Shown here one piece after another: positions 7,753-14,926 of a DNA stretch of 25,665 nt. This stretch comes from CAZVRZ01 sp964629965. Its GTDB lineage: Bacteria > Chloroflexota > Anaerolineae > Anaerolineales > UBA4823. Both the position numbers and the translations under genes were made by a program. The notes beneath the pieces were generated by a model. The model was given only the letters and a program-made list of their open reading frames with translations, made no database searches and was not told where the DNA came from. The stretch spans positions 1-25,665 of the forward strand of contig CAZVRZ010000077.1 of the NCBI GenBank assembly GCA_964629965.1, written 5' to 3'. Each line of letters begins with the position of its first letter. The first letter of the stretch is position 1.

Positions 7753-8520
7753 CTACCCCATCCGACCGGTAATGTAATCTTCGGTGAGCTGCCGGGTTGG
7801 ATGGGTGAAAATCGTCTGCGTAAGGGCCATCTCAACCAGCTCGCCAAGCCAGAAAAGGCCGGTATGATCTGACACGCGGGCGGCCTGCTGCATGTTATGC
7901 GTGACGATGACAATAGTATAGTTTTGCTTTAACTCTGCGATCAGATCCTCGATGCCGCTGGTGGCGATGGGGTCGAGCGCCGAGCAGGGCTCATCCATCA
8001 GGATAACCTCGGGCTGCACCGCCAGCAAGCGAGCGATGCACAAACGCTGCTGCTGGCCGAGCGCCAGGCTCAGGGCATCTTCCTTGAGAGAATCTTTGAC
8101 CTCATCCCACAACACCGCCTGGCGCAAGGCCTGCTCGACGGTCTCATCCAATTCTCGGCGGCTGCCTGCCAGGCCCAACACCCGCAAGCCGAAGGCGACG
8201 TTATCAAAGATGGATTTCGGGAATGGATTCGGCTTCTGGAAGACCATGCCGATGCGGCGGCGCAGCAGGGCCAGGTCGGTATCGGGTGCATAAATATCCT
8301 GCTTCTGAAACAGGATCTTGCCCGACAGGTGCGTGCCAGGGATAGTATCGTTCATGCGGTTCAGGCAGCGCAAGAAGGTGGACTTGCCGCAGCCGGAAGG
8401 GCCGATCAGAGCAGTCACATGGCGCGGCAGGATGTCCATGGTGATCTGCTTGAGGGCCAGCTTCGTGCCATAGTAGAAGTCCACATCGAGCGATTGAACG
8501 ATGGGCTCAACGGTTTCCAT
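7753..8520 (-). CDS. pstB: Phosphate ABC transporter ATP-binding protein PstB, paralogue 1 (variant signature motif)
   Basis: 255 residues, typical of PstB. Motifs are Walker A GPSGCGKST (40-48), Q-loop MVFQKPNPFPKS with Q95, Walker B VILMDEPCSALDP (172-184) and H-loop VTHNMQQAARVSD with H208. The signature motif is unusual: it reads SLALGQQQRLC where PstB proteins read SLSGGQQQRLC, so the Ser and first Gly of LSGGQ are replaced by Ala and Leu (152-156). I confirmed this at codon level around 8051-8068. It is divergent from pstS, and its product should couple ATP hydrolysis to phosphate uptake through PstC/PstA. Because a second PstB gene with the complementary change closes the pst operon, heterodimer formation is plausible. 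It may be co-transcribed with the PSP1 gene 65 bases downstream. Confidence 0.92.
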   Translation of the reverse strand: METVEPIVQSLDVDFYYGTKLALKQITMDILPRHVTALIGPSGCGKSTFLRCLNRMNDTIPGTHLSGKILFQKQDIYAPDTDLALLRRRIGMVFQKPNPFPKSIFDNVAFGLRVLGLAGSRRELDETVEQALRQAVLWDEVKDSLKEDALSLALGQQQRLCIARLLAVQPEVILMDEPCSALDPIATSGIEDLIAELKQNYTIVIVTHNMQQAARVSDHTGLFWLGELVEMALTQTIFTHPTRQLTEDYITGRMG

Positions 8521-8596
8521 AAGTACCTATTTTACTTGCTTTTTCCGGGTTGGAGTAATCCGATTTCTTTCTGCTTTTTTAAGATACAATATACGC
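8521..8596. promoter_or_regulatory. Divergent pstB1/pstS promoter region
   Basis: This 76-base AT-rich stretch separates the two divergent genes. TACAAT at 8585-8590 is a good -10 box for pstS but ends only six bases before the ATG, so the mRNA would be nearly or fully leaderless. No Shine-Dalgarno site is visible. No consensus -35 is found, which would fit an activator-dependent promoter. TGCTTTTT occurs twice (8537-8544 and 8572-8579); I cannot say whether it is a Pho-type box. Confidence 0.5.
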
Positions 8597-9508
8597 ATGA
8601 AATCTGCCGCCCCGTCGATCTCAGGCACCATCATTGCCAGGATGGTGGTCTTGCTGCTGCTGGCCGGCCTGCTCACCGGCTGCCAGAAGGCCGGTGAAGG
8701 CTCATCAAAAAACTCCTCGGCGCAAAACTCGATCCAGAACGTTGGCTCCGATACCATGGTCAACCTGGCCTTGGCCTGGGCAGAGACCTACCAAAAACAG
8801 CATGCCGAGGTGAGCCTATCGATCACCGGCGGCGGCAGCGGCACGGGCATCGCGGCTCTGATCAACGGAACGATTGACATTGCCAACGCCTCGCGCCAGA
8901 TCAAGGCTGAGGAGATCGCCGCGGCGAAGAAAATCGGCATCGAACCGGTGGAATTCGTGGTGGCGAAAGATGCGATCGCGGTGGTTGTGCATCTCGAAAA
9001 CCCGGTCGAGCGCCTGACACTGCAGCAAATTGCGGATATTTACAGCGGCAAGATCAACAACTGGTTGGAGGTAGGCGGCGACGACCGGCCGATCGTGCGC
9101 CTGTCGCGCGAGACCAATTCGGGCACGCACGTCTACTTCCTGGAAAACGTGCTGCGCATGGGAGACAAGGAAAACAAGACCCTGTTCGCCACCAATACCC
9201 TGCTGATGCCATCTTCAGAAGGGATCATCGTAGAAGTGCGCCAGAATCCCAACGCCATCGGCTACGACGGGCTGGGATACGTCACCGAAGATATGAAAGT
9301 CCTGGCAGTGGCGCCGGACGAGCAGAGCCCTTATATCATCCCATCGGTCGAGACGGTCAACAACGGCAGCTACCCCATCGCCCGCGACCTGTATATGTAC
9401 ACGGCTGGACAGCCCGCAGGGGCCGTGCTGGAGTACATGGATTTTATATTCTCAACGGAAGCGCAGGAGATCGTTGCCAGCCTGGGGTTCGTACCCATCC
9501 AACGCTGA
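8597..9508 (+). CDS. pstS: Phosphate-binding lipoprotein PstS
   Basis: 303 residues. The N-terminus is a lipoprotein signal: a basic/hydrophobic stretch ending LLAGLLTGC, with the lipidated Cys at 29. The mature protein is a phosphate-binding PBP-like domain: VGSDTMVNLALAWAETY, SITGGGSGTGIAALINGTID, IANASRQIKAEE, LTLQQIADIYSGKINNWLEV, and RETNSGTHVYF (phosphate-binding loop). It is anchored outside the membrane and delivers phosphate to PstC-PstA. It is first in the pstS-C-A-B-phoU run; pstC follows after 15 bases. A longer reading frame upstream would overlap the divergent gene and lacks sense, so ATG 8597 is chosen even though no ribosome binding site precedes it. Confidence 0.95.
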   Translation: MKSAAPSISGTIIARMVVLLLLAGLLTGCQKAGEGSSKNSSAQNSIQNVGSDTMVNLALAWAETYQKQHAEVSLSITGGGSGTGIAALINGTIDIANASRQIKAEEIAAAKKIGIEPVEFVVAKDAIAVVVHLENPVERLTLQQIADIYSGKINNWLEVGGDDRPIVRLSRETNSGTHVYFLENVLRMGDKENKTLFATNTLLMPSSEGIIVEVRQNPNAIGYDGLGYVTEDMKVLAVAPDEQSPYIIPSVETVNNGSYPIARDLYMYTAGQPAGAVLEYMDFIFSTEAQEIVASLGFVPIQR

Positions 9509-9523
9509 TCAGAGGCAAGAAGC

Positions 9524-10480
9524 ATGATAGATAAGCAAGTGACAGACCCACCGCCCGCCCAGCCCTTCATTGGAAAAGAGGAAGAACTGCTGCCGCGGCC
9601 CACGCCCGCCTGGCAGGAGAAAATCATCGACATCACCATCCGCTTATGCGGCTATTCTGCCATCCTGTTCGTGGTGATGATCTTCTTCTTTCTGATGCGC
9701 GAAAGCCTGCCGGCTATCAGCCTGGATATCTTACCCAAGTTGTTCCAGGTGCGCTGGTACCCGATTGAGGAATACTACGGCCTCTGGCCGCTGCTGGGCG
9801 GCTCAGTGATCGTGACGCTGGGTGCGGCGATGGTGGCAGTGCCGCTCGGCGTGGGCACGGCTATCTACATCGCCGAGATTGCCCCGCGCTGGATGCGGGA
9901 AATCCTCAAGCCATGCGTAGAGGTCTTGGCCGGGCTGCCCTCGGTGGTGCTGGGTTTCATCGGTATCCTGACGCTCTCTTCGCTGGTGCGCGAGGTGTTC
10001 AACCTGCCCACCGGCCTGACGGCGTTGAGCGGAGCGATCCTGCTGGGGCTGATCTCGGTGCCGACCATCGTATCGGTGGCGGAGGACGCACTGGACTCGG
10101 TACCGCACTCTTACCGCGACGCGGCGCTGGCCTTGGGCGCGACCGAATTCCAGACCATGGTGCGGGTGACACTGCCGGCGGCGCGCTCGGGCGTGTTGAC
10201 GGCGGTGATGCTGGGCCTGGGCCGGGCGATCGGTGAGACGATGACGGTGATGATGGTAACCGGCAATGCGGCTGTCATTCCTTACAGCCTGTTCATACCG
10301 GTGCGCACCATGACCGCCACCATTGCGGCTGAAATGGGCGAGGTCGCCAAGGGCAGCTCGCACTACCACGTGCTGTTCCTGATCGGCTTTATCTTGTTCC
10401 TGATCTCGATGGGCATCAATATCCTGGCTTCCACCATGGTCTTCCGCCAGAAGAAACGCGCCGAGCGGATCTTATCTTGA
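9524..10480 (+). CDS. pstC: Phosphate ABC transporter permease PstC
   Basis: 318 residues with about six membrane segments after a polar 35-residue N-terminus. Family features are SLPAISLDILPKLF, WPLLGGSVIVTLGAAMVAVP, AEIAPRWMREILKP and the EAA-type cytoplasmic loop (SYRDAALALGATEFQTMVRV, LPAARSGVLTAVMLGLGRAI, GETMTVMMVTGN). It forms the inner-membrane channel with PstA. A GAGG-type site (AGAGGCAAG) precedes the ATG. It is followed by pstA after seven bases. Confidence 0.96.
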   Translation: MIDKQVTDPPPAQPFIGKEEELLPRPTPAWQEKIIDITIRLCGYSAILFVVMIFFFLMRESLPAISLDILPKLFQVRWYPIEEYYGLWPLLGGSVIVTLGAAMVAVPLGVGTAIYIAEIAPRWMREILKPCVEVLAGLPSVVLGFIGILTLSSLVREVFNLPTGLTALSGAILLGLISVPTIVSVAEDALDSVPHSYRDAALALGATEFQTMVRVTLPAARSGVLTAVMLGLGRAIGETMTVMMVTGNAAVIPYSLFIPVRTMTATIAAEMGEVAKGSSHYHVLFLIGFILFLISMGINILASTMVFRQKKRAERILS

Positions 10481-10487
10481 GGCCGCT

Positions 10488-11387
10488 ATGCAGAAACTAG
10501 AAACCGCCAAGCATCTGATCCAGACCTATTTGCAGAAAATACGCTCGCGCCAGAACGTGCAGCGCATCGGTTTTGCCATCTTGACACTGGTAACCATCCT
10601 GACCATTCTGCCGATCGTGCTGATCGTCGGGCATATCCTGGTACAGGGCTTGCCGGCGATCTCGTGGGAATTCATCAGCAGCTTCCCCAGCAACGGGATG
10701 AAGTCCGGCGGCATTTGGCCGGCGATCGTGGGCACGCTTTACCTGACGCTGGGAACCGCCATCTTCTCCGTGCCATTGGGCCTAGGCGCAGCCATTTATC
10801 TCTCCGAATATGCGCCCGACAACCGCTGGACGCGCCTGATCCGGCTGGCAATCGTCAACCTTTCGGGCATCCCCTCGGTGGTGTACGGGTTGTTCGGCCT
10901 GGGATTGTTCGTGTTGTTCCTCAAGCTGGGCGTGAGCATCCTGGCAGGGGCTCTGACGCTCTCGATCATGACGCTGCCGGTGATCATTTCCACCGCCGAA
11001 GAGGCGCTGCGGGCAGTACCGCAGCCCTTCCGGGTGGTGAGCATATCGGTGGGCGGCTCGCAATGGCAAACTATCCGGCGCATCGTGCTGCCGCAGGCGC
11101 TGCCGGGCATCTTGACGGGGGTGATCCTGGGGCTGGAACGGGCGGCGGGCGAAACGGCCCCCATCCTGTTCACGGCGGCATCGTTCTTCCTGCCGCGCCT
11201 GCCCGGTTCTCCGCTGGACGCCACCATGGCGCTGCCCTATCACTTGTTCGTCATATCCACCCAGGTGCCGGGGATGCCGGTGCGCATCCAGTTCGGCACG
11301 GCGCTGGTGCTGCTGGTGTTCGTCCTGAGCATGAACATCATCGCCACCGTCATCCGCTCGCGGGCGCGCGCCGCACGGCAGTGGTAA
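10488..11387 (+). CDS. pstA: Phosphate ABC transporter permease PstA
   Basis: 299 residues with about six membrane segments. Features are GLPAISWEFISSFPSNGMKS, GGIWPAIVGTLYLTLG, LSGIPSVVYGLFGLGLF and the EAA loop (AVPQPFRVVSISVGGSQWQT, RRIVLPQALPGILTGVILGL, ERAAGETAPILFTAA). It pairs with PstC. GAGG lies five bases before the ATG. The gene is followed after ten bases by the second pstB. Confidence 0.96.
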   Translation: MQKLETAKHLIQTYLQKIRSRQNVQRIGFAILTLVTILTILPIVLIVGHILVQGLPAISWEFISSFPSNGMKSGGIWPAIVGTLYLTLGTAIFSVPLGLGAAIYLSEYAPDNRWTRLIRLAIVNLSGIPSVVYGLFGLGLFVLFLKLGVSILAGALTLSIMTLPVIISTAEEALRAVPQPFRVVSISVGGSQWQTIRRIVLPQALPGILTGVILGLERAAGETAPILFTAASFFLPRLPGSPLDATMALPYHLFVISTQVPGMPVRIQFGTALVLLVFVLSMNIIATVIRSRARAARQW

Positions 11388-11397
11388 AGGTACAAAA

Positions 11398-12162
11398 ATG
11401 GACCCGGAATACAAGATAACGATCGAACACCTCACCCTGGAATACTCGGACGGCAAAGAGTCGCTCAAGGACATCAGCCTGAACATTCCTGCCCACGCCA
11501 TCTCGGTGTTCTTCGGCCCGGCAGGCGGCGGGAAGTCTTCGCTGCTGCGCGTGCTCAACCGGCTGAACGACCTGGCGGATGTGCGCACGCTCACCGGACG
11601 GGTGCTGCTAGACGGGCAGGATATCCTCGACCCGCAAATAGACGTGATTGCGCTGCGGCGGCGGGTGGGCATGGTCTTTGCCCGCCCGGTGGTGCTGCCC
11701 TTTTCCATTCGCGGCAACCTGGTCTACGGCCTGGAACTGGCGGGAGAACGGCGCCGCTCGGTCTTGGACGAGGCCGTAGAACGCAGCCTGAACCAGGCCG
11801 CGCTGTGGGAAGAAGTGAGCGACCGGCTCAATGAACCTGCCACGGCGCTTTCCGGCGGACAGCAGCAGCGCCTGTGCCTGGCGCGCTCCCTGGCGCTGCA
11901 GCCAGAAGTGATCTTGCTGGACGAACCCACCTCCGGGTTGGATCCGATCTCCACCGGCAAGGTGGAGGCCTCGCTGCAAGCGCTCAAACAAGAGTACACC
12001 ATCATCCTGGTGCCGCATTCGGTGCAGCAGGCGGCGCGGGTTGCGGATCACGCCTTCTTCTTCCTACAAGGCGAGCTGATCGAGGCCGCACCCGGGAAGA
12101 TACTGTTCACGGCGCCCAAACACCCCAAGACAGAAGCATATGTAGAAGGCCGGTTTGGGTAA
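11398..12162 (+). CDS. pstB: Phosphate ABC transporter ATP-binding protein PstB, paralogue 2 (Q-loop Gln replaced)
   Basis: 254 residues. Walker A is GPAGGGKSS (40-48), the signature is canonical LSGGQQQRLCLARS (151-164), Walker B is VILLDEPTSGLDP (171-183), and the H-loop is VPHSVQQAARVADH with H207. The Q-loop reads MVFARPVVLPFS, so the Gln found at this place in PstB proteins (MVFQKPNPFP) is Ala at 95; the codon is GCC within 11676-11678. The Q-loop Gln normally contacts the catalytic Mg and the permease. The gene sits in the operon position of pstB, between pstA and phoU, so it is a real member of the transporter. The defects of this protein and of the paralogue at 7753-8520 are complementary. 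Confidence 0.93.
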   Translation: MDPEYKITIEHLTLEYSDGKESLKDISLNIPAHAISVFFGPAGGGKSSLLRVLNRLNDLADVRTLTGRVLLDGQDILDPQIDVIALRRRVGMVFARPVVLPFSIRGNLVYGLELAGERRRSVLDEAVERSLNQAALWEEVSDRLNEPATALSGGQQQRLCLARSLALQPEVILLDEPTSGLDPISTGKVEASLQALKQEYTIILVPHSVQQAARVADHAFFFLQGELIEAAPGKILFTAPKHPKTEAYVEGRFG

Positions 12163-12180
12163 CGGCCAAGGAGAAAAGCG

Positions 12181-12882
12181 ATGACACGTGAACCCTTCGA
12201 TCGAGAGATCGCACAATTACAAAGCGAAATCCTGCAAATGGGCGAAATGGTGGCGACGGTCATCGAGCAGGCGGTGGAAGCGCTGCGCCAGGGAGATCGT
12301 AAAACGGCGCGCAAGATCCGCACCAGCGACCAGCTCATCAACGAAAAACGCTACGAGATCGAGAACAAGGTACTCACGTTGATCGCCACGCAGCAGCCGA
12401 TGGCGCGCGACCTCCGCGCTCTCGCCGCCATTCTGGATATCATCCGGGAGTTGGAGCGCACCGGCGACTATGCGAAGGGCATCGCCCGCGTCGTGCTGCT
12501 GTTGGATGTAAAAAAGGCCGAGTTCGCCCGCAGCGATTTCAAGCAGATGAGCAAAATAGGGATGGAGATGCTCAAACAAGCATTGCAGGCCTTCATCAAC
12601 ATGGACGCCGAGGCTGCCAGGGCCATCCCGGCGATGGATGACCAAGTGGACGAGCTTTATAACAAGGTTTACCACAAGCTCATGAAACACATGGTAAGCG
12701 ACCCCAGTACGATCGATGAAGCCAACCACCTGATGTGGGCGGCGCACAACCTGGAGCGGGCTGCCGACCGCGTCACCAACATCTGCGAGAGGATCATCTT
12801 CGTGGTCACCGGCGAAATGATGGAAATCGATGTCTCAGACGATGAGACCATTTCCAAAACAAAGCCGGAAGACGCGCTTTAA
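12181..12882 (+). CDS. phoU: Phosphate signalling protein PhoU
   Basis: 233 residues forming two repeats of a three-helix PhoU domain. Family features are FDREIAQLQSEILQMGEMV, QQPMARDLRALAAILDIIRE, LERTGDYAKGIARV (metal-binding E-x3-D type motif) and, in the second repeat, NHLMWAAHNLERAADRVTNI. PhoU links the Pst transporter to phosphate-responsive regulation and limits uptake. The ribosome binding site AAGGAGA precedes the ATG. It ends two bases before the convergent MerR gene. No histidine kinase or response regulator gene is present here. Confidence 0.95.
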   Translation: MTREPFDREIAQLQSEILQMGEMVATVIEQAVEALRQGDRKTARKIRTSDQLINEKRYEIENKVLTLIATQQPMARDLRALAAILDIIRELERTGDYAKGIARVVLLLDVKKAEFARSDFKQMSKIGMEMLKQALQAFINMDAEAARAIPAMDDQVDELYNKVYHKLMKHMVSDPSTIDEANHLMWAAHNLERAADRVTNICERIIFVVTGEMMEIDVSDDETISKTKPEDAL

Positions 12883-12884
12883 GA

Positions 12885-13646
12885 TTACCCGGACTGCCTG
12901 GTCCTCATCGCCTGGCAATAATGGGTCATGGCCTTTTCCATGAAAGCTGCCATGCCCGGGCGAATATTCTCATAAGTGGCGGTGAATTCAGGATCCTGGG
13001 TATAACCATGCCCCAGGGACTCGAATATTTCCAACGAACACTCGTAGAAGTAGGTGTTGATCATCTTGTGCCAGCGGCCGATCCAGTATTGGACTTCGGG
13101 GCTGTCGTAACCCTTGTCCATGTTATCGGCAATGCCCATGTGGTTCTCATGACCCTCGGCCAAAATATCGTTCTTTTGCTCGGGCGTGTAGGCGTTCCAG
13201 GGCTTGGTGCGCGCCATGGCCTCGTCACCGTAACGCTGGCGAACCTGCTGCTCGTATTGTTTCTGCTTCTCTTCGTCAAAACCCTTGTAAAAATCTTTTT
13301 TACTCATTTTCTTCTTGCCTCGCAGATGTAGGATGGTGTTGTCGACCGTAGAGACGAGATCGTTCAACCGCTCGACTCGCTCCGACAGGGCACGCTTGTG
13401 CTCTTCCAGGGCCTGCAGCAGGTCAAAATCCGGCCGGTTCAGGATCGTCTTGATCTGCTCCAGGCTTAAACCCAACTGGCGATAGAAAAGGATCTGCTGC
13501 AAGCGCAGGATGGCAGCATCATCGTAAAAACGATAACCGTTCTCGCCATGCGCCGCCGGGCGCAGCAGGCCAATCTGGTCGTAATAATGCAGGGTGCGGT
13601 TGGTGACTCCCGCCAGGTTGGCGAGCTGTTTGACGGTATACATCAT
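12885..13646 (-). CDS. MerR-family regulator with TipAS ligand-binding domain
   Basis: 253 residues from ATG 13646. The N-terminus is a MerR winged helix (YTVKQLANLAGVTNRTLHYY, DQIGLLRP, NGYRFYDDAAILRLQQIL), followed by a coiled-coil dimerisation helix (about 75-110). The C-terminus is a TipAS domain (KGFDEEKQKQYEQQVRQRYG, GIADNMDKGYDSPEVQYWIG, GLGYT-like SLGHGYTQDPEF). TipAL binds thiopeptide antibiotics in Streptomyces; other TipAS proteins bind varied multidrug ligands. The reading frame extends 17 codons further upstream, but those codons overlap the promoter boxes, so I chose ATG 13646, which has GGAG nine bases ahead. ATG 13643 is also possible. No drug-efflux gene adjoins it. Confidence 0.9.
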   Translation of the reverse strand: MMYTVKQLANLAGVTNRTLHYYDQIGLLRPAAHGENGYRFYDDAAILRLQQILFYRQLGLSLEQIKTILNRPDFDLLQALEEHKRALSERVERLNDLVSTVDNTILHLRGKKKMSKKDFYKGFDEEKQKQYEQQVRQRYGDEAMARTKPWNAYTPEQKNDILAEGHENHMGIADNMDKGYDSPEVQYWIGRWHKMINTYFYECSLEIFESLGHGYTQDPEFTATYENIRPGMAAFMEKAMTHYCQAMRTRQSG

Positions 13647-13647
13647 C

Positions 13648-13697
13648 GTTCTTGTCTCCAGAACACAGTATAAACTATGACGTAACGTTAATGTCAA
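13648..13697 (-). promoter_or_regulatory. MerR-type promoter with 19-bp spacer
   Basis: On the minus strand TTGACA (13697-13692) and TATACT (13672-13667) are separated by 19 bases, the elongated spacing typical of MerR-controlled promoters. Inside the spacer is an imperfect palindrome, TAACGTTACGTCA (13690-13678), with one mismatched pair outside the centre. A second inverted repeat, GTTCT-N7-AGAAC, lies at 13648-13664 over the leader. This predicts direct autoregulation of the TipAS gene. Confidence 0.75.
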
Positions 13698-13747
13698 GAG
13701 GAAAAAGAAGAGCCGAGGCCATACCAGCTCCAGCTCCTACCTACCAA

Positions 13748-14797
13748 CTACTTCTTTAGTGCCGCCACACTCATCTGGGCTGCCAGGGCTTCAGCGATCG
13801 AGCGCAGGGCGCGCGCTACATCTGAATCGGGCTGGCCGATGACCACCGGTACCCCCTGGTCGCCGCCGGAGCGCACATGCGGGTCGAGGGGAATGGTACC
13901 AATGAACGGCACCCCGGCTTCCGCTGCCAGCTTCTGCCCGCCGCCCGAGCCAAAGATATCCAGGCGAGAGCCGTCGGGCAGCTCCAGGTAGCTCATATTC
14001 TCCACCACGCCCAGCAAGGGCACATCCAGTTGGCGGAACATTTCCAGGCCGCGACGGGCGTCTTCGAGGGATACCTGCTGCGGCAGCGTGACGATGAGCC
14101 CGCCGCTGAGCGGCAGCGACTGCGCCAGGCTGAGAGCGGCATCGCCGGTGCCCGGCGGCAGGTCGACCACCAAATAATCCAGCTCACCCCAAGAAACATC
14201 GGTGAGGAACTGGCGGATGGCGGAGTGCAGCATGGGGCCGCGCCAGATCAACGGCTGCTCGGGCTTCACCAGGAAACCGATCGACATCACCTTGACGCCG
14301 TACGCCATGGCAGGGATCAGCTTGTCTTCGCTGGCAGGCGGCAGTTGGCCGACTCCCATCATGGTGGGGATGTTGGGCCCATAGATATCGGCGTCTAGCA
14401 AACCCACCCTGGCGCCGCTTTGCGCCAGGACGATGGCGGTGTTGACAGCCACGGTCGTCTTTCCCACGCCGCCCTTGCCGGAGCCGATGGCGATGGCATT
14501 GCGAATGGGCAGAGCCAACAGCCCGCGCACCCGCCCATCGCTCGGCACCTGGGCATCCATCTTGATCTCGACCGAAGAAACACCCGGCACCGCCAGAACA
14601 GCAGCACGGGCTTCGCTTTCGATGCGCGTCTTAAGGGGACAGGCGGGAGTGGTCAGGACAATGGTGAAAGACACCTTGCCCCCGCTGATCACCACGTCGC
14701 GGATCATATTCAAAGTAACCAGGTCGCGATGCAGCTCCGGCTCTTGTACCTGGCTCAAAGCAGCCATGACCTGTTTTTCGTCAACACTTTTTTTCAT
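13748..14797 (-). CDS. mrp: Mrp/ApbC (NBP35) family Fe-S carrier P-loop ATPase
   Basis: 349 residues. An N-terminal MIP18/DUF59 domain (about 1-85; QVQEPELHRDLVTLNMIRDV, TTPACPLKTRIE with C53) is followed by a deviant Walker A P-loop (GSGKGGVGKTTVAVN, about 105) and family motifs LLDADIYGPNIPTMMG, DYLVVDLPPGTGDA and VVENMSY. Mrp/ApbC proteins transfer Fe-S clusters in the cytosol. The C-terminal CxxC that holds the bridging cluster in ApbC/Nbp35 is missing: the site reads NMSYLELPDGSRLDIFG (268-283). Some Mrp branches are known to lack it. GAGGAG lies 11 bases before the ATG. The upstream region is cut by the assembly gap, so its promoter cannot be judged. It may serve the nuo Fe-S proteins encoded nearby. 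Confidence 0.93.
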   Translation of the reverse strand: MKKSVDEKQVMAALSQVQEPELHRDLVTLNMIRDVVISGGKVSFTIVLTTPACPLKTRIESEARAAVLAVPGVSSVEIKMDAQVPSDGRVRGLLALPIRNAIAIGSGKGGVGKTTVAVNTAIVLAQSGARVGLLDADIYGPNIPTMMGVGQLPPASEDKLIPAMAYGVKVMSIGFLVKPEQPLIWRGPMLHSAIRQFLTDVSWGELDYLVVDLPPGTGDAALSLAQSLPLSGGLIVTLPQQVSLEDARRGLEMFRQLDVPLLGVVENMSYLELPDGSRLDIFGSGGGQKLAAEAGVPFIGTIPLDPHVRSGGDQGVPVVIGQPDSDVARALRSIAEALAAQMSVAALKK

Positions 14798-14816
14798 AGC
14801 GATAAAAACTCCTCAA

Positions 14817-14826
14817 NNNNNNNNNN
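14817..14826. other. Assembly gap (ten N)
   Basis: Ten N bases mark a scaffold join of unknown real size. The linkage of the mrp side with the nuo side therefore rests on scaffolding, not on continuous sequence. Confidence 0.99.
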
Positions 14827-14836
14827 TCCGAAGTAT

Positions 14837-14860
14837 CTATACGAAATGTATAGTTTTTTT
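14837..14860 (+). terminator. Rho-independent terminator on the plus strand
   Basis: CTATAC and GTATAG form a perfect 6-bp stem (14837-14842 / 14848-14853) around a GAAAT loop, followed by seven T. It is oriented for a plus-strand transcript, although both flanking genes are on the minus strand. The rest of 14861-14926 shows no feature. Confidence 0.5.
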
Positions 14861-14926
14861 CAACTCATTCTCTCGTCAAGTGATGCCCGACATCGTATAT
14901 GAATCTCGCAATGACTTGCATTAGTT

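Noticed and set aside
8501..8596. Longer PstS starting at 8501
   Set aside because: It would overlap the pstB1 start and the divergent promoter, and would bury the lipoprotein signal peptide 32 residues inside the protein.
10782..11717. A 311-codon minus-strand open frame opposite pstA/pstB2
   Set aside because: It spans two clear plus-strand genes and has no recognisable domain.
12888..12905. GGAC-GTCC hairpin between phoU and the MerR gene as a terminator
   Set aside because: The stem is only four pairs and no T-run follows on either strand.
13647..13697. Upstream start for the MerR/TipAS protein adding 17 residues
   Set aside because: The extra codons overlap the -10 and -35 boxes of a clear MerR-type promoter, and the added residues do not match the family's N-terminus.
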